From Pseudomonas fildesensis (GTDB lineage Bacteria; Pseudomonadota; Gammaproteobacteria; Pseudomonadales; Pseudomonadaceae): DNA of 64,000 nucleotides. Position numbers and translations under genes: made by a program. This document shows, piece by piece, positions 39,283 through 48,470 of the stretch. The notes under the pieces are model-generated. The model did not search any database, was not told the DNA's origin, and saw only the letters and a program-made list of their open reading frames with translations. The number at the start of each line of letters is the position of its first letter. The stretch's first letter is position 1. The DNA lies in the NCBI RefSeq assembly GCF_001050345.1, contig NZ_LFMW01000005.1, positions 186,001-250,000 on the forward strand. The letters are read 5' to 3'.

Positions 39283-39768
39283 TTACTGAACCGTCGGTGC
39301 GCCTTCCTGTTGCATGCGCTGCAGCTCTTGCGCATACAGGGCATCGAAGTTCACCGGAGCCAGCATCAGCGCCGGGAACGAGCCACGGGTGACCAGGCTG
39401 TCCAGGGTCTCACGGGCGTACGGGAACAGGATGTTCGGGCAGAACGCACCCAGGGTGTGGCTCATGGACGCTTCGTCCAGGCCCTGGATCAGGAAGATAC
39501 CGGCCTGTTGCACTTCAGCAATGAAGGCTACTTCTTCGCCGTTCTTGACGGTGACCGACAGGGTCAGCACAACTTCGTGGAAGTCGCCTTCCAGTGCCTT
39601 TTGACGGGTGTTCAGGTCCAGCGCAACGCTTGGGGTCCATTCCTGGCGGAAGATGGCCGGGCTTTTCGGCGCTTCGAACGACAGGTCACGCACGTAGATA
39701 CGCTGCAGGGAAAATTGTGGGCCTTGAGCCTCTTCTGCTGCCGCTTCGGTGTTCTGTTGGTCAGTCAT
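39283..39768 (-). CDS. secB: protein-export chaperone SecB
   Basis: A cytoplasmic tetrameric chaperone of 161 aa that keeps preproteins unfolded and delivers them to SecA. The family segments [37 protein letters not shown] and [11 protein letters not shown] are present and the length is typical. It is the last gene of the series rhodanese-like, grxC, secB, 42 bases after grxC; this order is found widely in gammaproteobacteria. Confidence 0.97.
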   Translation of the reverse strand: MTDQQNTEAAAEEAQGPQFSLQRIYVRDLSFEAPKSPAIFRQEWTPSVALDLNTRQKALEGDFHEVVLTLSVTVKNGEEVAFIAEVQQAGIFLIQGLDEASMSHTLGAFCPNILFPYARETLDSLVTRGSFPALMLAPVNFDALYAQELQRMQQEGAPTVQ

Positions 39769-39810
39769 CGCAGATCCTTCTTGATCTTGGGGTCTTTTAG
39801 GGTTTAGGAG

Positions 39811-40065
39811 TCAGACGTGAAGCAGCGCATCCAATTTACCGGCGCGCTCCAGGGCGAACAGGTCGTCGCATCCACCGATGTGCTTGGCGCCGATCCAGAT
39901 CTGCGGCACCGACGTGCGCCCCGCCTTCTGGGCCATTTCGGCGCGCACCTGGGGCTTGCCGTCGACCTTGATCTCTTCGAAGGCAACGCCCTTCTTCTCC
40001 AGCAAGGCTTTGGCCCGCATGCAGTAAGGGCACCAATCGCTGGAATACACGACAACCTGGCTCAT
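39811..40065 (-). CDS. grxC: glutaredoxin 3
   Basis: An 84-aa dithiol glutaredoxin with the active site CPYC at residues 12-15 and the glutathione-binding segments TSVPQIWIG and GGCDDLFALE. It reduces disulfides and mixed disulfides using glutathione. It starts one base after the stop of the rhodanese-like gene, so the two are read together, with secB following. Confidence 0.96.
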   Translation of the reverse strand: MSQVVVYSSDWCPYCMRAKALLEKKGVAFEEIKVDGKPQVRAEMAQKAGRTSVPQIWIGAKHIGGCDDLFALERAGKLDALLHV

Positions 40066-40066
40066 A

Positions 40067-40480
40067 TCACTTCACCAGCGGCAGGTTATCGCCGCGCCAG
40101 CTGCTGATGCCGCCGGACAGTTTGGCGGCGATGAAACCGGTCTTGAGCATTTCGCGGGCGTGGGTGCCGGCGTGCTGGCCTTGAGCGTCGACCAGAATAA
40201 TGGTCTTGGCCTTGTACTTTTCCAACTCGGCCAGGCGCGCGATCAGCTTGTCCTGTGGAATGTTCAGGGCACCGACGATATGGCCAGCGGCAAAATCCTT
40301 GGCTGGGCGGATATCCACGACAACGGCCTCATCCTTGTTGACCAGTGCGGTCAGCTCCGACGTGCTCAGGCTGCGGCCACCGCGGCTCAACTCATGAGCG
40401 ATCAGCAGCGCCAGCAGGATGACGAAGGCACCCGCGAGCAGATAGTGGGCAGTGGCAAATGCAATCAGGTGATCAACCAT
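40067..40480 (-). CDS. membrane-anchored rhodanese-like protein without catalytic cysteine
   Basis: A 137-aa protein with an N-terminal membrane helix (about 8-30, FATAHYLLAGAFVILLALLI) and one rhodanese domain. The domain keeps DIRPAKDFAAGHIVGALNIP and LSGGISSWR, but the active loop reads ILVDAQGQHAG, with Asp98 where active enzymes carry cysteine. It probably binds rather than transfers sulfur, or has another role. The ATG at 40480 is preferred to the TTG just before it, though the upstream sequence lacks a clear ribosome site. It is the first gene of the grxC-secB series and is divergent from gpmI. Confidence 0.85.
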   Translation of the reverse strand: MVDHLIAFATAHYLLAGAFVILLALLIAHELSRGGRSLSTSELTALVNKDEAVVVDIRPAKDFAAGHIVGALNIPQDKLIARLAELEKYKAKTIILVDAQGQHAGTHAREMLKTGFIAAKLSGGISSWRGDNLPLVK

Positions 40481-40631
40481 CAAGGAGGTTCCAGGGCGTT
40501 AAAATGGCGGTAAGTATACACAGCCGCCATGGTCGGCCAACCCCCGTAAAGCGGTGACGTGGTCGGAACTTCGCTTTAAACTGCCACTCCCTTTTTAATT
40601 GCCTTCCTTTATTACCGCCGCGAGAGGATCT

Positions 40632-42158
40632 ATGACTACTACGCCTAAACCTTTGGTCCTGATAATTCTCGATGGCTTCGGACACAGTGAAAGCCACCAC
40701 GACAACGCCGTGTGGGCGGCCAAGAAGCCCGTACTCGACCGCCTGACCGCCACCGTACCCAACGGCCTGATCTCCGGTTCCGGCATGGACGTGGGCCTGC
40801 CGGACGGCCAGATGGGCAACTCGGAAGTCGGCCACATGAATCTCGGCGCCGGACGAGTGGTCTATCAAGACTTCACACGCGTGACCAAATCGATCCGCGA
40901 CGGCGAGTTCTTCGAGAACCCGACCATCTGCGCGGCGGTGGATAAAGCAGTCGCTGCCGGCAAGGCCGTGCACTTCATGGGCCTGCTGTCCGACGGCGGC
41001 GTACACAGCCACCAGGACCACCTGATCGCCATGGCCGAACTGGCCTTCAAGCGCGGCGCCGACAAGATTTACCTGCACGCCTTCCTCGACGGCCGCGACA
41101 CTCCGCCGAAAAGCGCGCAGTCGTCCATCGAACTGCTGGACGAGACCTTCAAGACCCTCGGCAAGGGCCGCATCGCCAGCCTGGTCGGCCGCTACTTCGC
41201 CATGGACCGCGACAACCGTTGGGACCGCGTGTCCCAGGCCTACAACCTGATCGTCGACGGCCAGGCCGAATTCAACGCCGCCACCGCCCAGGAAGGCCTG
41301 GAAGCCGCCTACGCCCGTGGCGAGAGCGATGAGTTCGTCAAAGCCACCACCATCGGCGAGCCGGTGAAAGTCGAAGACGGCGACGCCGTGGTTTTCATGA
41401 ACTTCCGCGCCGACCGTGCCCGCGAACTGAGCCGCGTGTTTGTCGAAGACGGCTTCAAGGAATTCGAGCGCGCGCGCCAGCCAAAAGTCCAATACGTAGG
41501 CCTGACCCAATACGCCGCCAGCATCCCGGCCCCCGCCGCGTTTGCAGCCGGCAGCCTGGAAAACGTGCTGGGCGACTACCTGGCGAAAAACGGCAAGACT
41601 CAACTGCGCATTGCCGAAACCGAAAAGTACGCCCACGTGACTTTCTTCTTCTCGGGCGGGCGTGAAGAACCGTTCCCCGGCGAAGAGCGCATCCTGATCC
41701 CTTCGCCAAAAGTCGCCACCTACGACCTGCAACCGGAAATGAGCGCGCCGGAAGTCACCGACAAGATCGTCGACGCCATCGTCAACCAGCGTTATGACGT
41801 GATCGTGGTCAACTACGCCAACGGCGACATGGTCGGCCACAGCGGCAACCTGGAAGCCGCCACCAAGGCCGTGGAATGCCTGGACCTGTGCGTCGGCCGC
41901 ATCGTCGACGCCCTGGAAAAAGTCGGCGGCGAAGCCCTGATCACCGCCGACCACGGCAACTGCGAGCAGATGTCCGACGAATCCACCGGCCAGGCGCACA
42001 CCGCCCACACTACCGAGCCGGTGCCGTTCATCTACGTCGGCAAGCGCGACCTGAAAGTGCGTGCTGGCGGCGTGCTGGCGGATGTGGCGCCGACCATGTT
42101 GATGCTGATGGGGCTGGAGAAGCCGGTGGAGATGACTGGTACTTCGATTCTGGTTTGA
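40632..42158 (+). CDS. gpmI: phosphoglycerate mutase, cofactor-independent
   Basis: Interconverts 3- and 2-phosphoglycerate using two manganese ions and a phospho-serine intermediate. The 508-aa protein has LIILDGFG at the N-terminus, the active-site serine in [26 protein letters not shown], and metal ligands near [12 protein letters not shown] and [16 protein letters not shown] precedes the ATG at 40632 by about six bases; an upstream start in the same frame is not supported. It is followed by a terminator and a half palindrome. Confidence 0.97.
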   Translation: MTTTPKPLVLIILDGFGHSESHHDNAVWAAKKPVLDRLTATVPNGLISGSGMDVGLPDGQMGNSEVGHMNLGAGRVVYQDFTRVTKSIRDGEFFENPTICAAVDKAVAAGKAVHFMGLLSDGGVHSHQDHLIAMAELAFKRGADKIYLHAFLDGRDTPPKSAQSSIELLDETFKTLGKGRIASLVGRYFAMDRDNRWDRVSQAYNLIVDGQAEFNAATAQEGLEAAYARGESDEFVKATTIGEPVKVEDGDAVVFMNFRADRARELSRVFVEDGFKEFERARQPKVQYVGLTQYAASIPAPAAFAAGSLENVLGDYLAKNGKTQLRIAETEKYAHVTFFFSGGREEPFPGEERILIPSPKVATYDLQPEMSAPEVTDKIVDAIVNQRYDVIVVNYANGDMVGHSGNLEAATKAVECLDLCVGRIVDALEKVGGEALITADHGNCEQMSDESTGQAHTAHTTEPVPFIYVGKRDLKVRAGGVLADVAPTMLMLMGLEKPVEMTGTSILV

Positions 42159-42159
42159 T

Positions 42160-42188
42160 GATCGTTCCCACGCTCTGCGTGGGAATGC
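42160..42188. repeat. half copy of the GATCGTTCCCACGC palindrome
   Basis: GATCGTTCCCACGCTCTGCG followed by TGGGAATGC begins two bases after the gpmI stop. Only the left half of the element seen at 8265-8399 is present. Confidence 0.8.
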
Positions 42189-42242
42189 TCGGTTTAACCG
42201 CTAAACCAAACGATTAAATCGCCCTAAACGGCTTTTTAAGAC

Positions 42243-42281
42243 GAACGCCTCAAAGCAGTTGGCTTTGAGGCGTTTTTTTTG
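42243..42281 (+). terminator. intrinsic terminator after gpmI
   Basis: AACGCCTCAAAGC ... GCTTTGAGGCGTT forms a long perfect stem with a short loop and is followed by eight T. Confidence 0.92.
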
Positions 42282-42334
42282 CGGCGCTTGGCGGGCATAC
42301 TAGGCCGTCCATTTCCCTGGTGTCGCCCGCCTCT

Positions 42335-43630
42335 ATGCTTCGCGCCTTGATTACCCTCGCTCTTGTCTGCCTGCTCCAACCGGCGTTTGCCGATGAGCGC
42401 GCACAAACCCAACAACAGTTGGACGCTACGCGTCAGGACATTACCGAGCTGAAAAAACTGCTCGGCAAGCTCCAGGAAGAAAAATCCGGGGTGCAGAAAG
42501 ACCTGCGCGGCACGGAAACCGAAATGGGCAAGCTCGAGAAGCAGGTCCAGGAGCTGCAAAAAGAATTAAAGAAGAGCGAGTCGGAACTGGAGCGACTCGA
42601 CGCTGAGAAAAAAAAACTCCAGAGCGCACGCGTTGAACAGCAACGCCTGATCGCGATCCAGGCCCGCGCCGCCTACCAGAGCGGCCGCCAGGAATACCTC
42701 AAGCTGTTGCTCAACCAGCAGAACCCGGAAAAATTCGCGCGCACCCTCACCTATTACGACTACTTGAGCCAGGCACGCCTGGCGCAATTGAAGGGTTTCA
42801 ACGAAACCCTGCGCCAGCTGGCGAATGTCGAACAGGAAATCGCCGACCAGCAGTCGCAACTGCTCGACCAGAAAAGCGCCCTCGACACCCAGCGCGACCA
42901 GCTCGACCAGGTACGCAAGGAACGCCAGTTGGCCCTGGCCAAGCTCAATGACGACGTGAAAGCCCGCGACGCCAAGTTGCAAGCCCGCGAGCAGGACCAG
43001 GCCGACCTCGGCAAAGTCCTCAAAACCATCGAAGAAACCCTGGCCCGCCAGGCACGTGAGGCCGAAGAAGCGCGCCAGAAAGCGCTGATCGCCCAGCAGG
43101 AAGCCGAAAAAAAGCGTCAGCGTGAGGCCGAACTGGCAGCCACGACTGACGCTCCGGCACCGCGTAAACCGGCGCATGCAGCCCCTGGCCCGCTGGTTTC
43201 CAGCGCCGGCGAGTCCTTCGGCGGCCCTTTTGCTTCAGCCCGCGGCAAACTTCCATGGCCAGTTGATGGTCGACTACTGGCACGCTTTGGTGAAACCCGT
43301 GGCGATGACACCCGCGCCAAGTGGGACGGCGTGATGATCAGCGCCTCCGCAGGCAGCCAGGTGCATGCCGTTCACGGCGGGCGCGTGGTGTTTGCCGATT
43401 GGCTGCGTGGCGCCGGCTTGCTGGTGATTCTTGACCACGGTAATGGCTATTTGAGCCTTTACGGCCACAATCAGACTTTACTCAAGTCGGCAGGTGATGT
43501 TGTAAAAGCCGGTGAATCCATCTCCACTGTCGGTAACAGTGGTGGCCAGGACACCCCGGCGCTGTACTTCGCTATTCGTCAGCAGGGCCGCCCGAGCGAC
43601 CCTGCACAATGGTGCCGCACCCAAGGATAG
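42335..43630 (+). CDS. envC: murein hydrolase activator EnvC
   Basis: A periplasmic protein of 431 aa that activates amidases at the division site. It has a signal peptide (MLRALITLALVCLLQPAFA), a long coiled coil (about 25-260, rich in E, K, Q and L) and a C-terminal LytM domain (about 310-430). The LytM domain lacks the zinc ligands of active enzymes, having KWDGVMIS where a histidine and aspartate motif would be, as in E. coli EnvC; it is thus an activator, not a hydrolase. The ATG at 42335 puts the signal peptide at the very start; a GTG five codons upstream is an alternative. The next gene is ctpA. Confidence 0.9.
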   Translation: MLRALITLALVCLLQPAFADERAQTQQQLDATRQDITELKKLLGKLQEEKSGVQKDLRGTETEMGKLEKQVQELQKELKKSESELERLDAEKKKLQSARVEQQRLIAIQARAAYQSGRQEYLKLLLNQQNPEKFARTLTYYDYLSQARLAQLKGFNETLRQLANVEQEIADQQSQLLDQKSALDTQRDQLDQVRKERQLALAKLNDDVKARDAKLQAREQDQADLGKVLKTIEETLARQAREAEEARQKALIAQQEAEKKRQREAELAATTDAPAPRKPAHAAPGPLVSSAGESFGGPFASARGKLPWPVDGRLLARFGETRGDDTRAKWDGVMISASAGSQVHAVHGGRVVFADWLRGAGLLVILDHGNGYLSLYGHNQTLLKSAGDVVKAGESISTVGNSGGQDTPALYFAIRQQGRPSDPAQWCRTQG

Positions 43631-43636
43631 GGTCTG

Positions 43637-43844
43637 ACAGGTCGTGTTGACGGTTAATGACAGCCGCGCCGCGCCCCGGAAGGCGCAAGTCCGGCATGAG
43701 GAATTAAATGTGTATGTCCAAAATGAACGACGAGTAACGATGCGCCTTCCGTGGCGCGGCCCTTCGGGTTAAAGCTGTGAGCGCGCCTTGCCTGGCACAC
43801 TCACAACTCCAACGCGACCATCATTAATCGTCAACACGACCTGT
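43637..43844. repeat. 208-bp element with 24-bp terminal inverted repeats between envC and ctpA
   Basis: The arms at 43637-43660 (ACAGGTCGTGTTGACG...) and 43821-43844 (...CGTCAACACGACCTGT) are inverted copies with one mismatch. Inside, CCGGAAGGCGCA near 43676 pairs with TGCGCCTTCCG near 43741, with GCCGCGCC/GGCGCGGC alongside, and TGTGAG/CTCACA near 43776-43805 gives a further stem. It could be a small non-autonomous mobile element or a structured leader of ctpA. It resembles none of the REP families in the window. Confidence 0.75.
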
Positions 43845-43867
43845 AATACATTAGGAGTTCGTTCGAC

Positions 43868-45196
43868 ATGCTGCATTTGTCCCGCCTCACTTCGCTGGCC
43901 CTGACGATCGCCCTGGTGATCGGCGCGCCTCTGGCTTTCGCCGACCCGGCCGCTGCGGCTGCACCCGCCGCCACGTCCGCGACCACGGCCGTGACCACCA
44001 AGGCGCCGTTGCCGCTGGACGAGCTGCGCACCTTTGCCGAGGTCATGGACCGGATCAAGGCAGCCTATGTCGAACCCGTAGACGATAAGACCCTGCTGGA
44101 AAATGCCATAAAGGGCATGCTCAGCAACCTCGACCCGCACTCCGCCTACCTGGGGCCGGAAGATTTCGCCGAGCTGCAGGAAAGCACCAGCGGTGAATTC
44201 GGCGGCCTGGGCATTGAAGTCGGTGCCGAGGACGGTAACATCAAGGTCGTCTCGCCGATCGATGACACCCCCGCGTCAAAGGCCGGCATCCAGGCCGGTG
44301 ACTTTATCGTCAAGATCAATGGCCAACCAACCCGTGGTCAGACCATGACCGAAGCCGTCGACAAAATGCGCGGCAAGATCGGTCAGAAAATCACCCTGAC
44401 CCTGGTGCGCGACGGTGGCAACCCGTTTGACGTAACGCTGACCCGCGCAACCATCGTGGTCAAGAGCGTGAAGAGCCAGCTGCTGGAATCAGGCTACGGC
44501 TATATCCGTATCACCCAGTTCCAGGTCAAGACCGGCGACGAAGTGGCCAAGGCACTGGCCAAGCTGCGCAAGGACAACGGCAAAAAACTCAACGGCATCG
44601 TGCTCGACCTGCGTAACAACCCGGGCGGCGTGCTGCAATCGGCGGTGGAAGTGGTCGACCACTTCATCACCAAAGGCCTGATCGTCTACACCAAAGGCCG
44701 TATCGCCAACTCCGAGCTGCGTTTCTCGGCCACCGGCAACGACCTCAGCGAAAACGTCCCGCTGGCCGTGCTGATCAACGGCGGCAGCGCCTCGGCTTCG
44801 GAGATCGTCGCCGGCGCCCTGCAAGACCAGAAGCGCGGCGTGCTGATGGGCACCACCAGCTTCGGCAAAGGCTCGGTGCAAACCGTGTTGCCGTTGAACA
44901 ACGAGCGCGCACTGAAGATCACCACGGCGTTGTACTACACGCCCAATGGCCGTTCGATCCAGGCTCAGGGCATCGTCCCTGACATTGAAGTACGCAAAGC
45001 CAAGATCACCAACGAGATCGACAGCGAGTACTACAAGGAAGCGGACCTGCAAGGCCACCTGGGCAATGGCAACGGCGGCGCCGACCAGCCGACCGGCAGC
45101 AGCGCGAAAGCCAAGCCGATGCCGCAGGACGATGATTACCAGCTGGCCCAGGCGCTCAGCCTGCTAAAGGGCTTGAGCATCACCCGCAGCCGTTGA
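43868..45196 (+). CDS. ctpA: carboxyl-terminal processing protease (S41) CtpA
   Basis: A periplasmic serine protease of 442 aa. It has a signal peptide (about 1-28), a PDZ domain (about 100-185, GGLGIEVG, TPASKAGIQAGDFIVKING) and a catalytic domain with the Ser in GGSASASEIVAGAL and the Lys in TTSFGKGSVQT. CtpA of P. aeruginosa, in the same position after an envC gene, degrades peptidoglycan cross-link hydrolases together with the adaptor LbcA, so this copy probably controls cell-wall growth. AGGAG lies about ten bases upstream of the ATG, beyond the inverted-repeat element. Confidence 0.94.
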   Translation: MLHLSRLTSLALTIALVIGAPLAFADPAAAAAPAATSATTAVTTKAPLPLDELRTFAEVMDRIKAAYVEPVDDKTLLENAIKGMLSNLDPHSAYLGPEDFAELQESTSGEFGGLGIEVGAEDGNIKVVSPIDDTPASKAGIQAGDFIVKINGQPTRGQTMTEAVDKMRGKIGQKITLTLVRDGGNPFDVTLTRATIVVKSVKSQLLESGYGYIRITQFQVKTGDEVAKALAKLRKDNGKKLNGIVLDLRNNPGGVLQSAVEVVDHFITKGLIVYTKGRIANSELRFSATGNDLSENVPLAVLINGGSASASEIVAGALQDQKRGVLMGTTSFGKGSVQTVLPLNNERALKITTALYYTPNGRSIQAQGIVPDIEVRKAKITNEIDSEYYKEADLQGHLGNGNGGADQPTGSSAKAKPMPQDDDYQLAQALSLLKGLSITRSR

Positions 45197-45197
45197 T

Positions 45198-45971
45198 ATG
45201 CGTTTTGCCCTGATCATCGCGCTGCTGTGCAGCCTGGCAGGTGTCGCCCAAGCGACTCCTGCCAGCGAGCCTCACAAAGCCTACCTGACCCTCATCATCG
45301 ACGACCTCGGGCAAAACCTGCCCAGGGATCGTCGTGTGCTCGCATTACCCGGCCCGGTGACGACGGCGATCATGCCCGACACACCCCACGCCGCCGAATT
45401 CGCCCGCGAAGCGCACAAGGCCGGCAAGATCGTGATCCTGCACATGCCCATGGACCCCGCCACCGGCCCGTTCGCCTGGCACCCCGAGCTGCCTATCGAA
45501 GAACTCGGCAAACGCCTGGACGCTGCGTTTCAGGCCGTGCCCTACGCCGCCGGCATCAACAACCACATGGGCAGCCGAATGACCGCGCAACCGGTCGCTA
45601 TGGCCTGGTTGATGAACGAGTTGCAGCGGCGCCACAAGTTCTTCGTCGACAGCCGCACCAGCGCGCAAACCGTCGCGGCCGCCGAGGCGCAGAAGATCGG
45701 CCTGGCAAGCGTCTCACGGGATGTGTTCCTCGATGACGAGCGCACCGAAGCGGCAATCACCACGCAATTGCAGACTGCGATCAAGCTGGCCCACAAGCAG
45801 GGGTCAGCCGTGATGATCGGCCACCCGTACCCACAGACGCTGGCGGTGCTGGAGCGCGAGCTGCCCAAGCTCAAGGCTCAGGGCATCGAGTGGATTGATA
45901 TCAAGTTGATGATCAGCGTGCGCAGCAATCAGGCGATGGCCGCGCATGGCAAGAGCGGCCAATACCGCTAG
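45198..45971 (+). CDS. divergent polysaccharide deacetylase family protein (YibQ-like)
   Basis: A 257-aa exported protein (signal peptide to about residue 20) with the NodB-like barrel of the divergent polysaccharide deacetylases: LTLIIDDLGQN, ILHMPMDP, GINNHMGSRMT and FVDSRTS. It begins one base after the ctpA stop and so belongs to the envC-ctpA series. The family is poorly characterised; cell-envelope glycan modification is likely from the fold and the neighbours. Confidence 0.88.
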   Translation: MRFALIIALLCSLAGVAQATPASEPHKAYLTLIIDDLGQNLPRDRRVLALPGPVTTAIMPDTPHAAEFAREAHKAGKIVILHMPMDPATGPFAWHPELPIEELGKRLDAAFQAVPYAAGINNHMGSRMTAQPVAMAWLMNELQRRHKFFVDSRTSAQTVAAAEAQKIGLASVSRDVFLDDERTEAAITTQLQTAIKLAHKQGSAVMIGHPYPQTLAVLERELPKLKAQGIEWIDIKLMISVRSNQAMAAHGKSGQYR

Positions 45972-45990
45972 AGAATACGGCGACTACACC

Positions 45991-46020
45991 CTGTAGCAGC
46001 TGGCTTGCCAGCGCCTACAG
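45991..46020. repeat. single REP hairpin
   Basis: CTGTAG, CTGGCTTGCCAG and CTACAG form a compact palindrome of the AGGAGCCGGCTTGC class in the 62-base gap between two convergent genes, where it may terminate both. Confidence 0.75.
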
Positions 46021-46033
46021 GTGTTCCTGCCGG

Positions 46034-46789
46034 TTACAGATACTTCGCCATGATCTCGTCGACGACGCCATCTTTACGCAGTTGGTCCAGCGCAGCCTGA
46101 AGCTTGGCTACCAACTCGTCCGGCACGTCTTTGTTCAGCGCGAGGTAGAGCTGGGCACTGTTGAAGCGCAGGACCGTCTTGAGCCCGGTCACGCCCACCT
46201 GGCGCGCCAGATAGCGCCCGGCCGGATCGCCGGTGGCCCAGAGGTCGATCTGGCCGTCCACGAGCTTCTGCGCATTATCCTGGTCACGCAGTACCACAAC
46301 CGGATTGAGTCCCTGCTTCTCGAGGGTCTCGGCAATCGCGTCGCCCTTGTAGGCGCCAATTTTGTAGCCGCTGGCGTGCTGCAGGTCGTCGAGCTGGATC
46401 TTGCTGTCGGCCTTGGCCAGCATCACCCAATCATCCGGCCCGATGGGCCCGACCCATTTGAACAACGCTTCGCGATCCGGCAGGCGCGCCATCACGAATA
46501 CACCGTAGCCAGGTTTTTCCAGGGCGAGCTTGTAGATTCGCTCCCAGGGGAAACGCAGGGTGAGGTTGTAGGAAATGCCGGCACGCTTGAAGGTTTCGCG
46601 CACGATGTCCACGGCGATGCCTTCGATGTTCTCGTCCTTGGCGAAGTTCTTGCCGTTTTTCGCCATGTTGTAGGGCGGGAAGTTTTCCGTCAGCAACACC
46701 ACGGCGGCGTCAGACGGCTCTTCGGCTTGAGCAGCACCGACCATCAGCATGGAGGTACTGGCGAAGGCGAGCAGCAGGTGTTTGAACAT
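46034..46789 (-). CDS. periplasmic substrate-binding protein, solute-binding family 3
   Basis: A 251-aa protein with a signal peptide (MFKHLLLAFASTSMLMVGAAQA) and the SBP family-3 fold: LTENFPPYNM, GIAVDIVRETFKRAGISYNL, RFPWERIYKLALEKPGYGVFVMA. It may bind amino acids or act as a sensor; no ABC permease adjoins it. I use the ATG at 46789 because it places the signal peptide at the start, whereas the frame continues 17 codons upstream without homology. It follows hisF by 66 bases on the same strand and could be read with the his genes. Confidence 0.85.
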   Translation of the reverse strand: MFKHLLLAFASTSMLMVGAAQAEEPSDAAVVLLTENFPPYNMAKNGKNFAKDENIEGIAVDIVRETFKRAGISYNLTLRFPWERIYKLALEKPGYGVFVMARLPDREALFKWVGPIGPDDWVMLAKADSKIQLDDLQHASGYKIGAYKGDAIAETLEKQGLNPVVVLRDQDNAQKLVDGQIDLWATGDPAGRYLARQVGVTGLKTVLRFNSAQLYLALNKDVPDELVAKLQAALDQLRKDGVVDEIMAKYL

Positions 46790-46855
46790 GAAAGTTACCG
46801 GAATCCATGGCAAGCGCAGAGAGTGCCGCGCGCCTGCCATGGTGTCCAGCAGCGT

Positions 46856-47626
46856 TTAACGAACCACGATACCGCGCGCAGCCATGTAGGCCTTCGCCTC
46901 GGGAACGGTGTACTCGCCAAAGTGGAAAATACTCGCCGCCAGCACCGCGCTGGCGTGGCCTTCGATCACGCCGTCGGCCAGGTGCTGCAGGTTGCCGACG
47001 CCGCCGGACGCAATCACCGGAATCCCCAGCGCATCGCTGATGGCACGGGTCACGCCCAGGTCGAAGCCGTTCTTCATGCCGTCCTGGTCCATGCTGGTCA
47101 GCAGGATCTCACCGGCGCCCAGGCCTTCCATCTTCATCGCCCACTCCACCGCGTCCAGGCCGGTCGGCTTGCGACCGCCGTGGGTGAAGATCTCCCAGCG
47201 CGGGGTTTCGCCCGGGCCGGAGACTTTCTTGGCGTCGATGGCGACCACGATGCATTGCGAACCGAAATGCTGCGCGGCTTCGCCAACGAACTCTGGGTTG
47301 AACACCGCGGCCGTGTTGATCGAGACCTTGTCCGCGCCGGCATTGAGCAGGTTACGGATGTCTTGCACGGTGCGCACGCCACCGCCCACGGTCAGCGGGA
47401 TAAACACCTGGCTGGCCATGCGCTCGACGGTATGCAGCGTGGTGTCGCGGCCGTCGACGCTGGCGGTGATGTCGAGAAAGGTAATCTCGTCGGCACCTTG
47501 CTCATCGTAGCGACGGGCGATTTCCACCGGGTCGCCGGCGTCACGGATGTTCTCGAACTTGACGCCCTTGACCACGCGACCGTTGTCAACGTCCAGGCAA
47601 GGGATGATGCGTTTGGCCAGCGCCAT
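46856..47626 (-). CDS. hisF: imidazole glycerol phosphate synthase, cyclase subunit
   Basis: A 256-aa TIM barrel that, with HisH, turns PRFAR and ammonia into imidazole glycerol phosphate and AICAR. The catalytic aspartates are in [15 protein letters not shown] and [12 protein letters not shown], and phosphate-binding glycine motifs (VGGGVRT, ASGGVGN) are present. It lies nine bases after hisA. The cluster makes histidine here, while the hut locus 30 kb away degrades it. Confidence 0.97.
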   Translation of the reverse strand: MALAKRIIPCLDVDNGRVVKGVKFENIRDAGDPVEIARRYDEQGADEITFLDITASVDGRDTTLHTVERMASQVFIPLTVGGGVRTVQDIRNLLNAGADKVSINTAAVFNPEFVGEAAQHFGSQCIVVAIDAKKVSGPGETPRWEIFTHGGRKPTGLDAVEWAMKMEGLGAGEILLTSMDQDGMKNGFDLGVTRAISDALGIPVIASGGVGNLQHLADGVIEGHASAVLAASIFHFGEYTVPEAKAYMAARGIVVR

Positions 47627-47635
47627 GGTCAGTCC

Positions 47636-48373
47636 TCAGCCGTTGTAGGCATCGCAGTAAGCCTGGGCTTCGGCGACGTCCAGGGTACCTTCGTAGATCG
47701 CGCGGCCGGTGATGGCGCCGATGATGCCTGGAGCCTTGGCGTCCAGCAGCGACTTGATATCGCCCAGGTTGTGGATACCGCCGGAAGCGATCACCGGGAT
47801 CCTGGTGGCAGCGGCCAGCGCAGCGGTGAACGGTACGTTGCAGCCCTGCATCATGCCGTCTTTGGCGATGTCGGTATAAACGATGGCGGACACGCCGTCG
47901 GCTTCGAACTGCTTGGCCAGGTCGATCACCTGAATGGTGCTGATTTCAGCCCAGCCGTCGGTGGCGACAAAACCATCTTTAGCATCCAGACCCACGATGA
48001 CCTTGCCTGGGAACGCGCGGCAAGCCTCGGCCACGAAGGCTGGGTCTTTCACGGCCTTGGTGCCGATGATCACGTAGCTCACGCCGGCTTTCACGTAGTG
48101 CTCGATGGTTTCCAGGGAGCGGATACCGCCACCGATCTGGATCGGCAGGTTCGGGTAGCGCTTGGCGATCGCGGTGACCACCTCGCCATTGACCGGCTGG
48201 CCTTCGAAGGCGCCGTTCAAGTCCACCAGATGCAGACGACGGCAACCCCCTTCCACCCATTTGGCGGCCATGCTCACTGGGTCATCGGAGAACACAGTGG
48301 AATCTTCCATGCGGCCCTGGCGCAGACGTACGCAGGCGCCGTCCTTGAGATCGATAGCGGGGATAATTAGCAT
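47636..48373 (-). CDS. hisA: ProFAR isomerase HisA
   Basis: 1-(5-phosphoribosyl)-5-[(5-phosphoribosylamino)methylideneamino]imidazole-4-carboxamide isomerase, 245 aa, the Amadori-rearranging step before HisF/HisH. The barrel motifs [31 protein letters not shown] and [10 protein letters not shown] are present. Spaced nine bases from hisF downstream; upstream an 83-base gap with AGCTGCAAGC repeats separates it from the DUF2164 gene. Confidence 0.97.
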   Translation of the reverse strand: MLIIPAIDLKDGACVRLRQGRMEDSTVFSDDPVSMAAKWVEGGCRRLHLVDLNGAFEGQPVNGEVVTAIAKRYPNLPIQIGGGIRSLETIEHYVKAGVSYVIIGTKAVKDPAFVAEACRAFPGKVIVGLDAKDGFVATDGWAEISTIQVIDLAKQFEADGVSAIVYTDIAKDGMMQGCNVPFTAALAAATRIPVIASGGIHNLGDIKSLLDAKAPGIIGAITGRAIYEGTLDVAEAQAYCDAYNG

Positions 48374-48390
48374 GCTTTTCCTTCGTCAAA

Positions 48391-48470
48391 GAGCTGCAAG
48401 CTGCGAGCTATAAGCTGCAAGCAAGCACGCGTATTAAGTCTTGCAGCTTGAGGCTTTCAGCTGCTTTTTT
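48391..48470. repeat. short inverted repeats of AGCTGCAAGC between hisA and the DUF2164 gene
   Basis: AGCTGCAAGC occurs twice on the left, and CTTGCAGCTT and CAGCTGC follow on the right, so the RNA can fold. The repeat runs into the last codons of the DUF2164 gene. Confidence 0.6.

Noticed and set aside
42335..43630. EnvC considered as an active LytM endopeptidase
   Set aside because: The zinc-binding histidines and aspartate are replaced, as in known EnvC activators.
46082..48370. 762-codon plus-strand frame across hisF, hisA and the binding protein
   Set aside because: It is antisense to three well-identified genes and its translation shows no family features.
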